Of a stretch of DNA of 64,000 bases, positions 24,098 to 32,080 are shown one piece after another (the stretch's first letter is position 1; every line of letters starts with the position of its first letter). A program made the position numbers and the translations under genes. The notes beneath the pieces were generated by a model. It searched no databases and had not been told where the DNA came from. It saw only the letters and a list, made by a program, of their open reading frames with translations. Source of the DNA: CAZRRV01 sp045660865 (GTDB lineage Bacteria; Bacillota; Clostridia; Oscillospirales; Acutalibacteraceae); NCBI GenBank assembly GCA_045660865.1, contig JAZREP010000014.1, positions 62,001 to 126,000 on the forward strand, read 5' to 3'.

Positions 24098-24826
24098 GTG
24101 GGTCGGCTGCTTGTGGTTTCCTCAGGTAAAGGCGGCGTAGGCAAATCTACCGTTGCGGTTGGAATAGCAACAGCATTAAGTAACAGCGGCAAAGAAACGC
24201 TTTTGGTGGATTTGGATGAGGGACTTCGTTGCTTGGACCTTATGCTGTCGGTTACAGACCGCTTGGTCTTTGATATTTCCGATGCGTTGCGTGATTTTTC
24301 AGATATTGACAAATCGATTTACCGTGTACCAAACACTGAACATTTGTGGCTAATGGCGGCACCGTCGACTGTTAGTAGTATTGATGGCGAAATACTAAGC
24401 CGTTTTGCTATGGAAATCAGCCGTCGGTTTGACTTTGTTATATTTGACTGTCCTGCAGGATTGGAAGCCAAATATTATGCAGGTATGCCCGACTTTGCAG
24501 AGCATATAGTAGTTTGCAATACCGATAAGGTTTGCGTGCGTGATGCCTTTGAAATGGCTGAAGCACTGGCAGGCTACGGCCGTAGCACTCGCTTGGTTAT
24601 TAACCGCTTTATTAAAAACCGCATCACCCGTAAATATCATCAAAACATTGATAGTATAATAGATTCCTCAGGTTTACAGCTTTTAGGTGTAATCCCTGAA
24701 GATATATACATTATGTATGCCGCCGCTAAGGAGGTACCGATACAGGTCGGTCCTGCGGCTATGGCTTTTCACCGTGTTGCGGCGCGTCTTTGCGGGCGCA
24801 CCGTACCGCTTAAAATTTGGAAATAG
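24098..24826 (+). CDS. minD: MinD/ParA-family ATPase
   Basis: P-loop ATPase of the deviant Walker A class: SSGKGGVGKST near residue 8-18 of 242, with VDLDEGLRCLDLML (switch region) and FVIFDCPAGLE (Walker B, the MinD-type signature). In MinD this ATPase positions the division septum at the membrane. The C-terminal amphipathic membrane-targeting helix of MinD is not evident; the protein ends with GRTVPLKIWK. No minC or minE is nearby. GTG 24098 is the likely start, 7 nt after GGGGAG; ATG 24092 is too close to it. It may be a MinD paralogue with another job. Confidence 0.78.
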   Translation: MGRLLVVSSGKGGVGKSTVAVGIATALSNSGKETLLVDLDEGLRCLDLMLSVTDRLVFDISDALRDFSDIDKSIYRVPNTEHLWLMAAPSTVSSIDGEILSRFAMEISRRFDFVIFDCPAGLEAKYYAGMPDFAEHIVVCNTDKVCVRDAFEMAEALAGYGRSTRLVINRFIKNRITRKYHQNIDSIIDSSGLQLLGVIPEDIYIMYAAAKEVPIQVGPAAMAFHRVAARLCGRTVPLKIWK

Positions 24827-24851
24827 TTTTATCAGTTAGAAGGGAATAAAT

Positions 24852-25268
24852 ATGAATATCGCTTTAATTGCACATGATTCAAAAAAAGAGTTGATGGTGC
24901 AGTTTTGTATAGCTTATTGCGGCGTGCTCAGCCGTCATAAACTTTTGGCAACAGGAACTACCGGCAAACTTGTATCTGAGGCTACCGGTTTGGATATACA
25001 GCGCTTTTTAAGTGGCAGTCAAGGTGGTTCGCAGCAAATTTCGGCTCGTATCAGTTGTGATGAAATAGATTTGCTTTTGCTGTTTCGTGACCCGTTAAAA
25101 CCAAAGCCGAATGAACTTGATGAGTCTGTTTTGTTAAAGCTGTGCGATGTTCACAATATCCCGGTTGCAACAAATATTGCAACGGCTGAGGCGTTAATCC
25201 ACAGTCTTGAACGTGGTGATTTAGACTGGCGTGAAATTGCTAAGGATAATCGCCCGATTGAATTATAA
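24852..25268 (+). CDS. mgsA: Methylglyoxal synthase
   Basis: Converts dihydroxyacetone phosphate to methylglyoxal, a bypass of lower glycolysis. The 138-residue protein carries TGTTGKL (phosphate loop), LSGSQGGSQQI and LFRDPLKPKPNELD, matching the E. coli enzyme's GTTGNL, LSGPMGGDQQ and FWDPL regions. GAAGGGAAT precedes the ATG. It lies 26 nt behind the minD-like gene and is probably in the same operon. Confidence 0.95.
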   Translation: MNIALIAHDSKKELMVQFCIAYCGVLSRHKLLATGTTGKLVSEATGLDIQRFLSGSQGGSQQISARISCDEIDLLLLFRDPLKPKPNELDESVLLKLCDVHNIPVATNIATAEALIHSLERGDLDWREIAKDNRPIEL

Positions 25269-25284
25269 TACTAAATAAATATCA

Positions 25285-25500
25285 ATCTTATGTTGACTAC
25301 GGAAAAGTAAGTGATTAGGTCATTTCAGAGAGGGCAGTCTTGGCTGTGAACCGCCTATGAACCAATTACCGAAAAGACACCGTATGAATAAGTCGTAAGC
25401 CTGCGTTAAAGGCAATAAAGTGGAGCACTTAGTGCTCAATTAGGGTGGCACCGCGAGAATCTCTCGTCCCTTTGGGATAGGAGATTCTTTTATTTTTTTA
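25285..25500 (+). promoter_or_regulatory. T-box riboswitch controlling hisS-aspS
   Basis: tRNA-sensing leader that allows read-through when charged tRNA is scarce. The conserved T-box AGGGTGGCACCGCG lies at 25442-25455. Stem I starts with ACGG at 25299-25302 pairing with CCGT at 25380-25383. The specifier loop on the 3' side reads GAAAAGACACC: GAC at 25376-25378 (Asp, followed by A as is usual) or, one register on, CAC at 25378-25380 (His). A stem III hairpin (AGCACTTAGTGCT) is at about 25424-25438. The intrinsic terminator is AGAATCTC / GAGATTCT at 25457-25490 followed by a T-run. Confidence 0.95.
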
Positions 25501-25516
25501 TATAAGGAGAAAATAA

Positions 25517-26824
25517 ATGGCTGAGATAAACAAAGCACCGCGCGGAACAAATGATATTCTGCCGAGTGACATCTACAAATGGCAATTTATAGAGGAAAAG
25601 ATGCTGGAAACAGCAGCATTATACGGTTTCAACGAGATTAGAACACCCGTGTTTGAACATACAGAGGTGTTTAATCGCAGTGTAGGTGATACTACCGACG
25701 TTGTTCAAAAGGAAATGTACACCTTTGAGGATAAGGGAGGACGCTCTATTACCTTGCGCCCTGAACTGACAGCAGGAGTGGTGCGCTCGGTTATAGAACA
25801 CGGCGAAATCAACAATGCTTTGCCGTTAAAGGTTTGTTATATCGGCTCTTGCTATCGCTATGAAAAACCTCAAGCAGGTCGTCTGCGTGAATTTCACCAG
25901 TTTGGTGTGGAATGTTTTGGCGCAGGGGAGCCTGCCGCAGATGCCGAGGTTATTTTATTGGCCAAATCTGTCTTAGCATCTATTGGTATTACCGAGCTTT
26001 CTCTGGAAATAAATTCTATCGGCTGTCCCGATTGCCGAAAGAAATATAACGATGCGCTTAAAAAGTATTTTAATGAAAATATTGAAACCTTGTGCGGAAC
26101 CTGTAAAGACCGCTTAGAGCGTAATCCTATGCGTATTTTGGATTGCAAATCTCCTGTTTGCAAGGAAATTGCAGCCGATGCGCCTGTTATGATTGATTAT
26201 CTTTGTGATGAATGTAAAACACACTTTGAACAGGTTAAAGAGCATCTTACAGCGGCAAATGTAGCCTTTACAGTTAACCCGAAAATTGTAAGAGGTTTGG
26301 ATTATTACACAAAAACCGTTTTTGAATTTGTGTCCGGCTCAATTGGCGCGCAGTCTACCGTTTGCGGCGGTGGCAGGTATGATGGATTGGTATCACAAAT
26401 GGGTGGTCCCCAATTACCTGCGCTCGGCTTTGCTATGGGTATTGAACGTGTTTTAATGGTTGCTGAAGCCAGCGGTATAGAATACCCTGCACCTTGCGGT
26501 CCCGATGTTTATATCGCCCCTATGGGTCAAGCAGCACAACTGTATGCTACTCGCCTTTGCGCTGCCTTGCGTGAAGAAGGCTTTGCCGCTTTAACTGACA
26601 TTTCGGGCAGGGGATTAAAGGCTCAAATGAAATATGCAAACAAATGCGGTGTAAAATTTACCGCTGTGCTCGGTGATGATGAGCTTGCAAACAAAGTGTG
26701 CAAAATAAAGGATATGGCAACAGGCGAAGAAACCGAAACAAATTTAGACAGTTTTGTTGAAGAGGTTTATAGGCTCACACACGAACAGGCTTTGAGAAAC
26801 CTTGAAATCTCTTTGGAGGAATAA
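25517..26824 (+). CDS. hisS: Histidyl-tRNA synthetase
   Basis: Charges tRNA-His. The 435-residue class II enzyme has motif 1 near residue 45-60, motif 2 with RLREFHQFGVE, the histidine-specific RGLDYYTKTVFEF and motif 3 with ALGFAMGIERVLM. A CxxC pair region (CPDCRKK, CGTCKD, CDECK) suggests structural zinc or at least Cys-rich insertion near residues 165-235. AAGGAG precedes the ATG. It is the first gene after the T-box and is followed 2 nt later by aspS. Confidence 0.97.
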   Translation: MAEINKAPRGTNDILPSDIYKWQFIEEKMLETAALYGFNEIRTPVFEHTEVFNRSVGDTTDVVQKEMYTFEDKGGRSITLRPELTAGVVRSVIEHGEINNALPLKVCYIGSCYRYEKPQAGRLREFHQFGVECFGAGEPAADAEVILLAKSVLASIGITELSLEINSIGCPDCRKKYNDALKKYFNENIETLCGTCKDRLERNPMRILDCKSPVCKEIAADAPVMIDYLCDECKTHFEQVKEHLTAANVAFTVNPKIVRGLDYYTKTVFEFVSGSIGAQSTVCGGGRYDGLVSQMGGPQLPALGFAMGIERVLMVAEASGIEYPAPCGPDVYIAPMGQAAQLYATRLCAALREEGFAALTDISGRGLKAQMKYANKCGVKFTAVLGDDELANKVCKIKDMATGEETETNLDSFVEEVYRLTHEQALRNLEISLEE

Positions 26825-26826
26825 TT

Positions 26827-28614
26827 ATGCAGTTAGATAGAATGAATGATTTGCGCCGTACCGTTTACTGCGGCGAACTCAGAAAAGAAAATATAGGGGA
26901 TACTGTAGTCGTTTGCGGCTGGGTACAACGCCAACGTGATTTGGGACAAATTATTTTTATTGATTTGCGTGATAAAACAGGTATAGTGCAATTGGCTTTT
27001 GACGATAAAACCGACCGCACCTTGTTTGAAAAAGCCTTCCAAACACGTAGTGAATATGTTGTTATGGCTAAGGGTGTTGTTCGTATGCGCTCTTCTATTA
27101 ACAAAGACATTCCTACCGGAGATGTTGAGATAGAGGTTAGCGATTACCGTGTGCTCGCAGAGGCTAAAACACCGCCTTTTGAAATTTTAGAAAACTCTCC
27201 CGTTAAGGAAGATTTGCGTTTGGCCTATCGTTATCTTGATTTGCGCCGCCCCGATATGCAGGAAGCAATTATTGCCAGACACAAGATTGTAAAATGCGCG
27301 CGAGATTACTATGACGAAAACGGATTTATTGAGGTTGAAACCCCGATTCTAATTAAATCTACACCTGAGGGTGCCCGTGACTATCTTGTGCCTTCACGTG
27401 TTCATAAAGGTAGCTTCTTTGCCTTGCCTCAGTCACCGCAGCTGTACAAACAATTGCTTATGATGTCGGGTTTTGACCGTTATATGCAAATTGCACGTTG
27501 CTTCCGTGATGAAGATTTGCGTGCTGACCGTCAGCCTGAATTTACCCAAATTGACTTGGAAATGTCCTTTGTTGATGAAGATGATGTTATCCGTGTTAAT
27601 GAAGGCTTTATGAAATACCTTTTCAAAAGAATGTTTGATTTGGATGTTCAAACACCTTTTAAGCGTTTGCCCTATAAAGAGGCAATGAATCTTTATGGCT
27701 CCGATAAACCCGATACCCGTTTCGGCTTGGAGCTTTGTGACCTTACAGATGTACTTTCAAACAGTGAATTTAAGGTATTTTCCTCCGCTATTGAGGGCGG
27801 TGGCAGTATACGAGCCATTTGTGTGCCTGACAGCGCTGATAAACTTACCCGTAAGGTTATTGATAAGCTTACCGAGTTTGTTAGAGATTATGGTGCAAAA
27901 GGATTAGCATATACACGAGTTACTGCCGAAGGTACAACCTCCTCCTTTGAAAAATTCCTTTCAGAAAAAGAAATTTCTGCAATTTGGGAGAAAACAGGCC
28001 TTAAAGAAAACGGTGTATTGTTTGTTGTGGCTGATAGTGATAATCAGGTTGTTTATGATGCTCTTGGAGCATTGCGTGTCGAACTCGCTAAACGCCTCGA
28101 TTTAATAGATAAATCACGCTTTGACTTCCTTTGGGTTGTTGATTTTCCGCTCTTTGAGTACGATAAAGAGGAAAATCGCTATGTTGCAAAGCATCATCCT
28201 TTCACATCACCTAAGGACGGGGATTTCGATAAGCTTGAAACAGCACCCGGGGAAACTCTTGCAAAGGCGTATGATTTGGTGCTTAACGGCACCGAGGTTG
28301 GTGGCGGCTCCATTCGTATCAGCACCCCTGATTTACAGGCAAAAATGTTCAAAGCTTTGGGCTTTACTGCCGAGGAAGCCAAGGAACGTTTTGGCTTCTT
28401 GATGGATGCCTTTAATTACGGCGCACCTCCTCACGGTGGTATGGCTTACGGCTTAGACCGTTTGGTTATGCTTATGCTCGGCCGTGATTCTATCCGTGAT
28501 GTTATAGCTTTCCCGAAGGTAGCAAATTCAAGTGAATTGATGAGCGGCGCACCCTCGTTTGTTGATAAAAAACAACTCGAAGAGCTGCACATTGCCACTT
28601 GTGAACAAGAATAA
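26827..28614 (+). CDS. aspS: Aspartyl-tRNA synthetase
   Basis: Charges tRNA-Asp. The 595 residues show the N-terminal OB anticodon-binding domain (VCGWVQRQRDLGQIIFIDLRD in part), RYLDLRRPDM, motif 2 FRDEDLRADRQPEF, the bacterial GAD insertion domain in the middle, and motif 3 GGMAYGLDRLVML. GGAGGA precedes ATG 26827 closely. It is cotranscribed with hisS under the T-box and ends at a strong terminator. Confidence 0.98.
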   Translation: MQLDRMNDLRRTVYCGELRKENIGDTVVVCGWVQRQRDLGQIIFIDLRDKTGIVQLAFDDKTDRTLFEKAFQTRSEYVVMAKGVVRMRSSINKDIPTGDVEIEVSDYRVLAEAKTPPFEILENSPVKEDLRLAYRYLDLRRPDMQEAIIARHKIVKCARDYYDENGFIEVETPILIKSTPEGARDYLVPSRVHKGSFFALPQSPQLYKQLLMMSGFDRYMQIARCFRDEDLRADRQPEFTQIDLEMSFVDEDDVIRVNEGFMKYLFKRMFDLDVQTPFKRLPYKEAMNLYGSDKPDTRFGLELCDLTDVLSNSEFKVFSSAIEGGGSIRAICVPDSADKLTRKVIDKLTEFVRDYGAKGLAYTRVTAEGTTSSFEKFLSEKEISAIWEKTGLKENGVLFVVADSDNQVVYDALGALRVELAKRLDLIDKSRFDFLWVVDFPLFEYDKEENRYVAKHHPFTSPKDGDFDKLETAPGETLAKAYDLVLNGTEVGGGSIRISTPDLQAKMFKALGFTAEEAKERFGFLMDAFNYGAPPHGGMAYGLDRLVMLMLGRDSIRDVIAFPKVANSSELMSGAPSFVDKKQLEELHIATCEQE

Positions 28615-28621
28615 GTGAAAT

Positions 28622-28656
28622 AAAGCGGTTGTACTGTCTGTACAACCGCTTTTTTA
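28622..28656 (+). terminator. Terminator after aspS
   Basis: Hairpin AAGCGGTTGTAC / GTACAACCGCTT, loop TGTCT-like, then six T. Confidence 0.95.
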
Positions 28657-28679
28657 ATGCATTTTTCGCATAAAAACTC

Positions 28680-28708
28680 TTGTATTGCAACTAAAAAAAT
28701 GTTATAAT
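28680..28708 (+). promoter_or_regulatory. Promoter for the tepA-ylzJ-spoIIIE operon
   Basis: TTGTAT at 28680-28685, 17-nt spacer, TATAAT at 28703-28708, about 54 nt before the tepA ATG. Confidence 0.7.
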
Positions 28709-28761
28709 ATATTGAATTATTGTATCGCTTTTTATCAATACTATTTTGGGGTGATACAATA

Positions 28762-29463
28762 ATGAAAGAAAAAAATGATAATACCGAAAATGAGCAGACA
28801 GAAGGCCTGTCAAAAGAACAGTTTGAGCAGATACGTGATTTCGGTGCAATTACCGAAACAAAGGGCAAATACAATATCCATTGCCTAACCGTTATAGGCC
28901 AGATAGAGGGGCATTATATTCTGCCTGCGCAGAACAAAACAACTAAGTATGAACACGTTATTCCGCAGCTGGTTGCAATAGACCAGGATATGGATATTGA
29001 TGGTCTTCTTATCCTTTTAAATACCGTTGGCGGTGATGTTGAAGCGGGTTTAGCAATTGCTGAATTGATAGCAGGTATGAAAAAGCCTACCGTTTCGCTC
29101 GTTCTGGGCGGCGGTCATTCAATTGGTGTGCCGCTGGCAGTATCGGCAAAGAAATCTTTTATAGTAAGCTCTGCCACTATGACTATTCATCCTGTGCGCA
29201 CTACGGGGTTGGTTCTCGGTGTTCCGCAAACCTTTGATTATTTTGATAAAATGCAGGATAGAATTACCCGTTTTGTTATTGAAAACTCTTCTATATCCGA
29301 GCAGGAATTTACAAGCCTTATGATGAACACTAGTGAACTGGTAACCGATGTCGGCACTATGCTTGATGGTGAAGCGGCGGTACAAAAAGGTTTGATAGAT
29401 TCTCTTGGCGGTTTAAGTGATGCTGTTTCCTGCCTTTACGATATGATTGAGGGTGAGCAGTAA
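28762..29463 (+). CDS. tepA: ClpP-class serine protease, TepA-like
   Basis: ClpP-fold peptidase; in Bacillus TepA is linked to protein export and signal peptide degradation. The 233-residue protein has LNTVGGDVEAGLAIAE (oxyanion glycine region), GGGHSIGVPLAV with the nucleophile Ser about residue 119, and MTIHPVRTTG with His about 143. I chose ATG 28762, 6 nt behind GGGGTGA; upstream in-frame codons lie within the promoter-leader. The order tepA, ylzJ, spoIIIE is as in Bacillus, which supports the call. It overlaps ylzJ by one base (TAATG). Confidence 0.88.
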   Translation: MKEKNDNTENEQTEGLSKEQFEQIRDFGAITETKGKYNIHCLTVIGQIEGHYILPAQNKTTKYEHVIPQLVAIDQDMDIDGLLILLNTVGGDVEAGLAIAELIAGMKKPTVSLVLGGGHSIGVPLAVSAKKSFIVSSATMTIHPVRTTGLVLGVPQTFDYFDKMQDRITRFVIENSSISEQEFTSLMMNTSELVTDVGTMLDGEAAVQKGLIDSLGGLSDAVSCLYDMIEGEQ

Positions 29464-29663
29464 TGCTTTATACAATCATACCAATTGAATTTGTACTTTC
29501 GGATAAATTTAAGCCACAGCCAAAGGTAGAAACGTTAGCGTTAAAGAACGGTATTATAGAAACAAGACGCACTTTAAAGGGTAGAGAAATCTCCCATCTT
29601 TTTTCAACCAACTTAAAGGATTATTTAAACCCGCATTATTCTCCGGGTCAGATTATAGATTAA
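29463..29663 (+). CDS. ylzJ: YlzJ-like small protein
   Basis: Conserved protein of unknown function, 66 residues, beginning MLYTIIPIEFVL, similar to the MLYT start of Bacillus YlzJ. Its place between tepA and spoIIIE is the main evidence. The start overlaps the tepA stop. No membrane segment or catalytic motif is visible. Confidence 0.8.
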   Translation: MLYTIIPIEFVLSDKFKPQPKVETLALKNGIIETRRTLKGREISHLFSTNLKDYLNPHYSPGQIID

Positions 29664-29682
29664 TTGATATTTGGGGTGTATT

Positions 29683-32079
29683 ATGGCTACTAAAAAGAAA
29701 AGAAAAACAAGTTCCACAGCCACAGCAATTAAAAAACAGGAGGCGGCACAGCGCAGAGCAATGGCTGCTGGCCGCCGACAGATGCTGGCAATCATTTTGT
29801 TTGCAGTTTCGCTCTTTTTATTCTTTGTAACAGTGATTAAAGGCGAAAATGCTTGGTTGGGGTTACATAATTTCCTGTTTGGTATGTTTGGTATATGTGC
29901 TTATATCTGGCCGTTTATGCTCGGCCTTGTTGCTGTGCTTTGCGCTTTGGACAAGCTTTACGGTAAGGTTAGCGCAAAGGTAGCAGAAGCCTCCTTTATG
30001 ATTGTGCTTATCAGTTCAGCTATTGATATCTTTTCTAAGCACGCTAACACAATGACCTTCGCTGAACACATTAAGCATAGCTACGGTCTTGGCATCGCCT
30101 TTAACAACGGCGGCTTTTTCGGCGCCCTTGTAGGCCATCCGCTTGTAGCTTTGTTTGGTCAGGTCGGCGCATCCATTACTGTTTGTCTGCTTATCTTTGT
30201 TTTCTTTATGCTGATTACAGGCACCACCTTGATTACACTCTTTAAGTCTATTGCTACTCCGGTTAAGAAATTGGAGAAGCATGCTGAAAGCACCTTTGCA
30301 GTTGTAGAGGAGGACGAAGATGAAGAAAAAGCAACCGAACAAAAGGATAAATCGAGTAAAAAGGCTCGCTTTAATGTTGACGTTGCGCTTGATGATAATA
30401 AGCCTGAAGAGCCTCCTATGACCGAAAAACAGAAAAAGTTAATTGATTCATATCACGGTAAGAATACAGAGGTTAACGCTGAGGAAATACCCAATGAAGA
30501 CGGTTCAGCAGAAGACCCGCTGATTCAAAAAATCAATAAATCTATTGATGATAAGAAAGAACAACTTAAAACTGGTGGTTTCACACCGCCTGAGCCGGAT
30601 GTTATAGAGAGCTTATATAACTATCCGCCGGTATCCTTACTTAAAGAAATTCCATATAAAAACGAAAAGCTTTTAAAGAGCGAAATGGAAAACACAGCCA
30701 CTCGTCTTATCGAAACCTTGCAAAGCTTCGGTGTTGAGTGTCGTATACTTAATATCAGCCGTGGTCCTGCCGTTACACGTTATGAATTACAGCCCTCGGC
30801 AGGTGTACGTATAAGCAAAATTACTAACCTTGCAGACGATATCGCAATGAGTCTTGCTGCTTCAGGTGTCCGTATTGAGGCGCCGATTCCCAATAAAGCC
30901 GCTATCGGTATTGAGGTACCAAACCGCAGTACAAGTATGGTTGGTATTCGTGAAATTATTGACAGCAACTCATTTACCAGTGCGAAGAGCAAGCTTGCCG
31001 TTTGTCTTGGTAAGGATATTGCCGGTGAAAATATCGTTACCGATATTGCTAAGATGCCGCACGGACTTATTGCAGGTGCTACCGGTTCCGGTAAATCTGT
31101 TTGCATAAACTCAATTATTATAAGCTTGTTGTACAAAGCTACTCCCGATGAGGTTAAACTCCTTATGATTGACCCGAAGGTTGTAGAGCTTGGTATATAT
31201 AACGGTATTCCGCATCTGCTTGTTCCGGTAGTTACCGACCCGCGTAAAGCGGCGGGTGCTCTCGGTTGGGCAGTAACCGAAATGGAAAAGCGTTATAAAA
31301 TCTTTGCTGAAAATGAGGTCCGCAATCTTGAAGGTTATAATCAATTAGCCTCTAAGCGTGATGACCTTACAAAAATGCCTCATATCGTTATCATTGTTGA
31401 TGAGTTGGCAGACTTGATGATGACAGCTCCAAAAGAGGTTGAGGAGGCTATTTGCCGAATTGCTCAAAAGGCTCGTGCAGCAGGAATGCATTTGCTTGTT
31501 GCTACTCAGCGTCCCTCTGCCGATATAGTTACAGGTCTTATTAAATCAAACATTCCCACACGTGTTGCTTTTGCAGTATCCTCTTATGTGGATAGCCGTA
31601 TTATTTTGGATGACGGTGGTGCCGAAAAACTGATGGGTCGAGGAGATATGCTCTTCTTACCGGTTGGCTCAACTAAACCTACTCGTATCCAAGGCTGTTT
31701 TGTTAGTGACGATGAGGTTGAAGCCGTTGTAGATTATATCAAGGGCGATGCAAAGGCCGAGTATGATGATGATGTAATCAATGAAATTGACCGCCAGGCA
31801 GCAAAGGAAAAACAGGGTAAAGGCTCTGCTTCGGTTGATGCTGATTCCGGTGACGGAGACCCGCTGTTCTTCCAGGCTGTTGAATGTGTTGTAGAGGCAG
31901 GACAAGCATCCACCTCATTGTTACAACGCCGTTTGAAGCTCGGTTATGCCCGTGCTGCCCGTATTGTTGATGAAATGGAGCAAAAGGGTGTAGTAGGACC
32001 CTATGAAGGCTCTAAACCTCGTCAAGTTCTGCTTTCAAAGGCTCAGCTTTTAGAAATGCAGGCAGAAGCGGGAGAATAG
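29683..32079 (+). CDS. spoIIIE: DNA translocase FtsK/SpoIIIE
   Basis: Membrane-anchored ATP-driven DNA pump that clears or segregates chromosome DNA at the septum. The 798 residues comprise about four N-terminal membrane helices (roughly 25-190), an acidic/charged linker (210-310), and the motor with Walker A GATGSGKSV near 464 and Walker B IVDELADLMM near 573. The C-terminal gamma winged helix (about 730-790, with RRLKLGYARAARIVDEME) binds KOPS/SRS sequence signals. ATG 29683 has GGGGTG upstream; an in-frame TTG at 29671 is less likely. It could be the vegetative SftA/FtsK type or SpoIIIE; the tepA-ylzJ context favours SpoIIIE. Confidence 0.93.
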   Translation: MATKKKRKTSSTATAIKKQEAAQRRAMAAGRRQMLAIILFAVSLFLFFVTVIKGENAWLGLHNFLFGMFGICAYIWPFMLGLVAVLCALDKLYGKVSAKVAEASFMIVLISSAIDIFSKHANTMTFAEHIKHSYGLGIAFNNGGFFGALVGHPLVALFGQVGASITVCLLIFVFFMLITGTTLITLFKSIATPVKKLEKHAESTFAVVEEDEDEEKATEQKDKSSKKARFNVDVALDDNKPEEPPMTEKQKKLIDSYHGKNTEVNAEEIPNEDGSAEDPLIQKINKSIDDKKEQLKTGGFTPPEPDVIESLYNYPPVSLLKEIPYKNEKLLKSEMENTATRLIETLQSFGVECRILNISRGPAVTRYELQPSAGVRISKITNLADDIAMSLAASGVRIEAPIPNKAAIGIEVPNRSTSMVGIREIIDSNSFTSAKSKLAVCLGKDIAGENIVTDIAKMPHGLIAGATGSGKSVCINSIIISLLYKATPDEVKLLMIDPKVVELGIYNGIPHLLVPVVTDPRKAAGALGWAVTEMEKRYKIFAENEVRNLEGYNQLASKRDDLTKMPHIVIIVDELADLMMTAPKEVEEAICRIAQKARAAGMHLLVATQRPSADIVTGLIKSNIPTRVAFAVSSYVDSRIILDDGGAEKLMGRGDMLFLPVGSTKPTRIQGCFVSDDEVEAVVDYIKGDAKAEYDDDVINEIDRQAAKEKQGKGSASVDADSGDGDPLFFQAVECVVEAGQASTSLLQRRLKLGYARAARIVDEMEQKGVVGPYEGSKPRQVLLSKAQLLEMQAEAGE

Positions 32080-32080
32080 C

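Noticed and set aside
25264..25269. TATAAT as a promoter for the hisS leader
   Set aside because: It overlaps the mgsA stop and lacks a properly spaced -35; the true start of the T-box transcript is not resolved.
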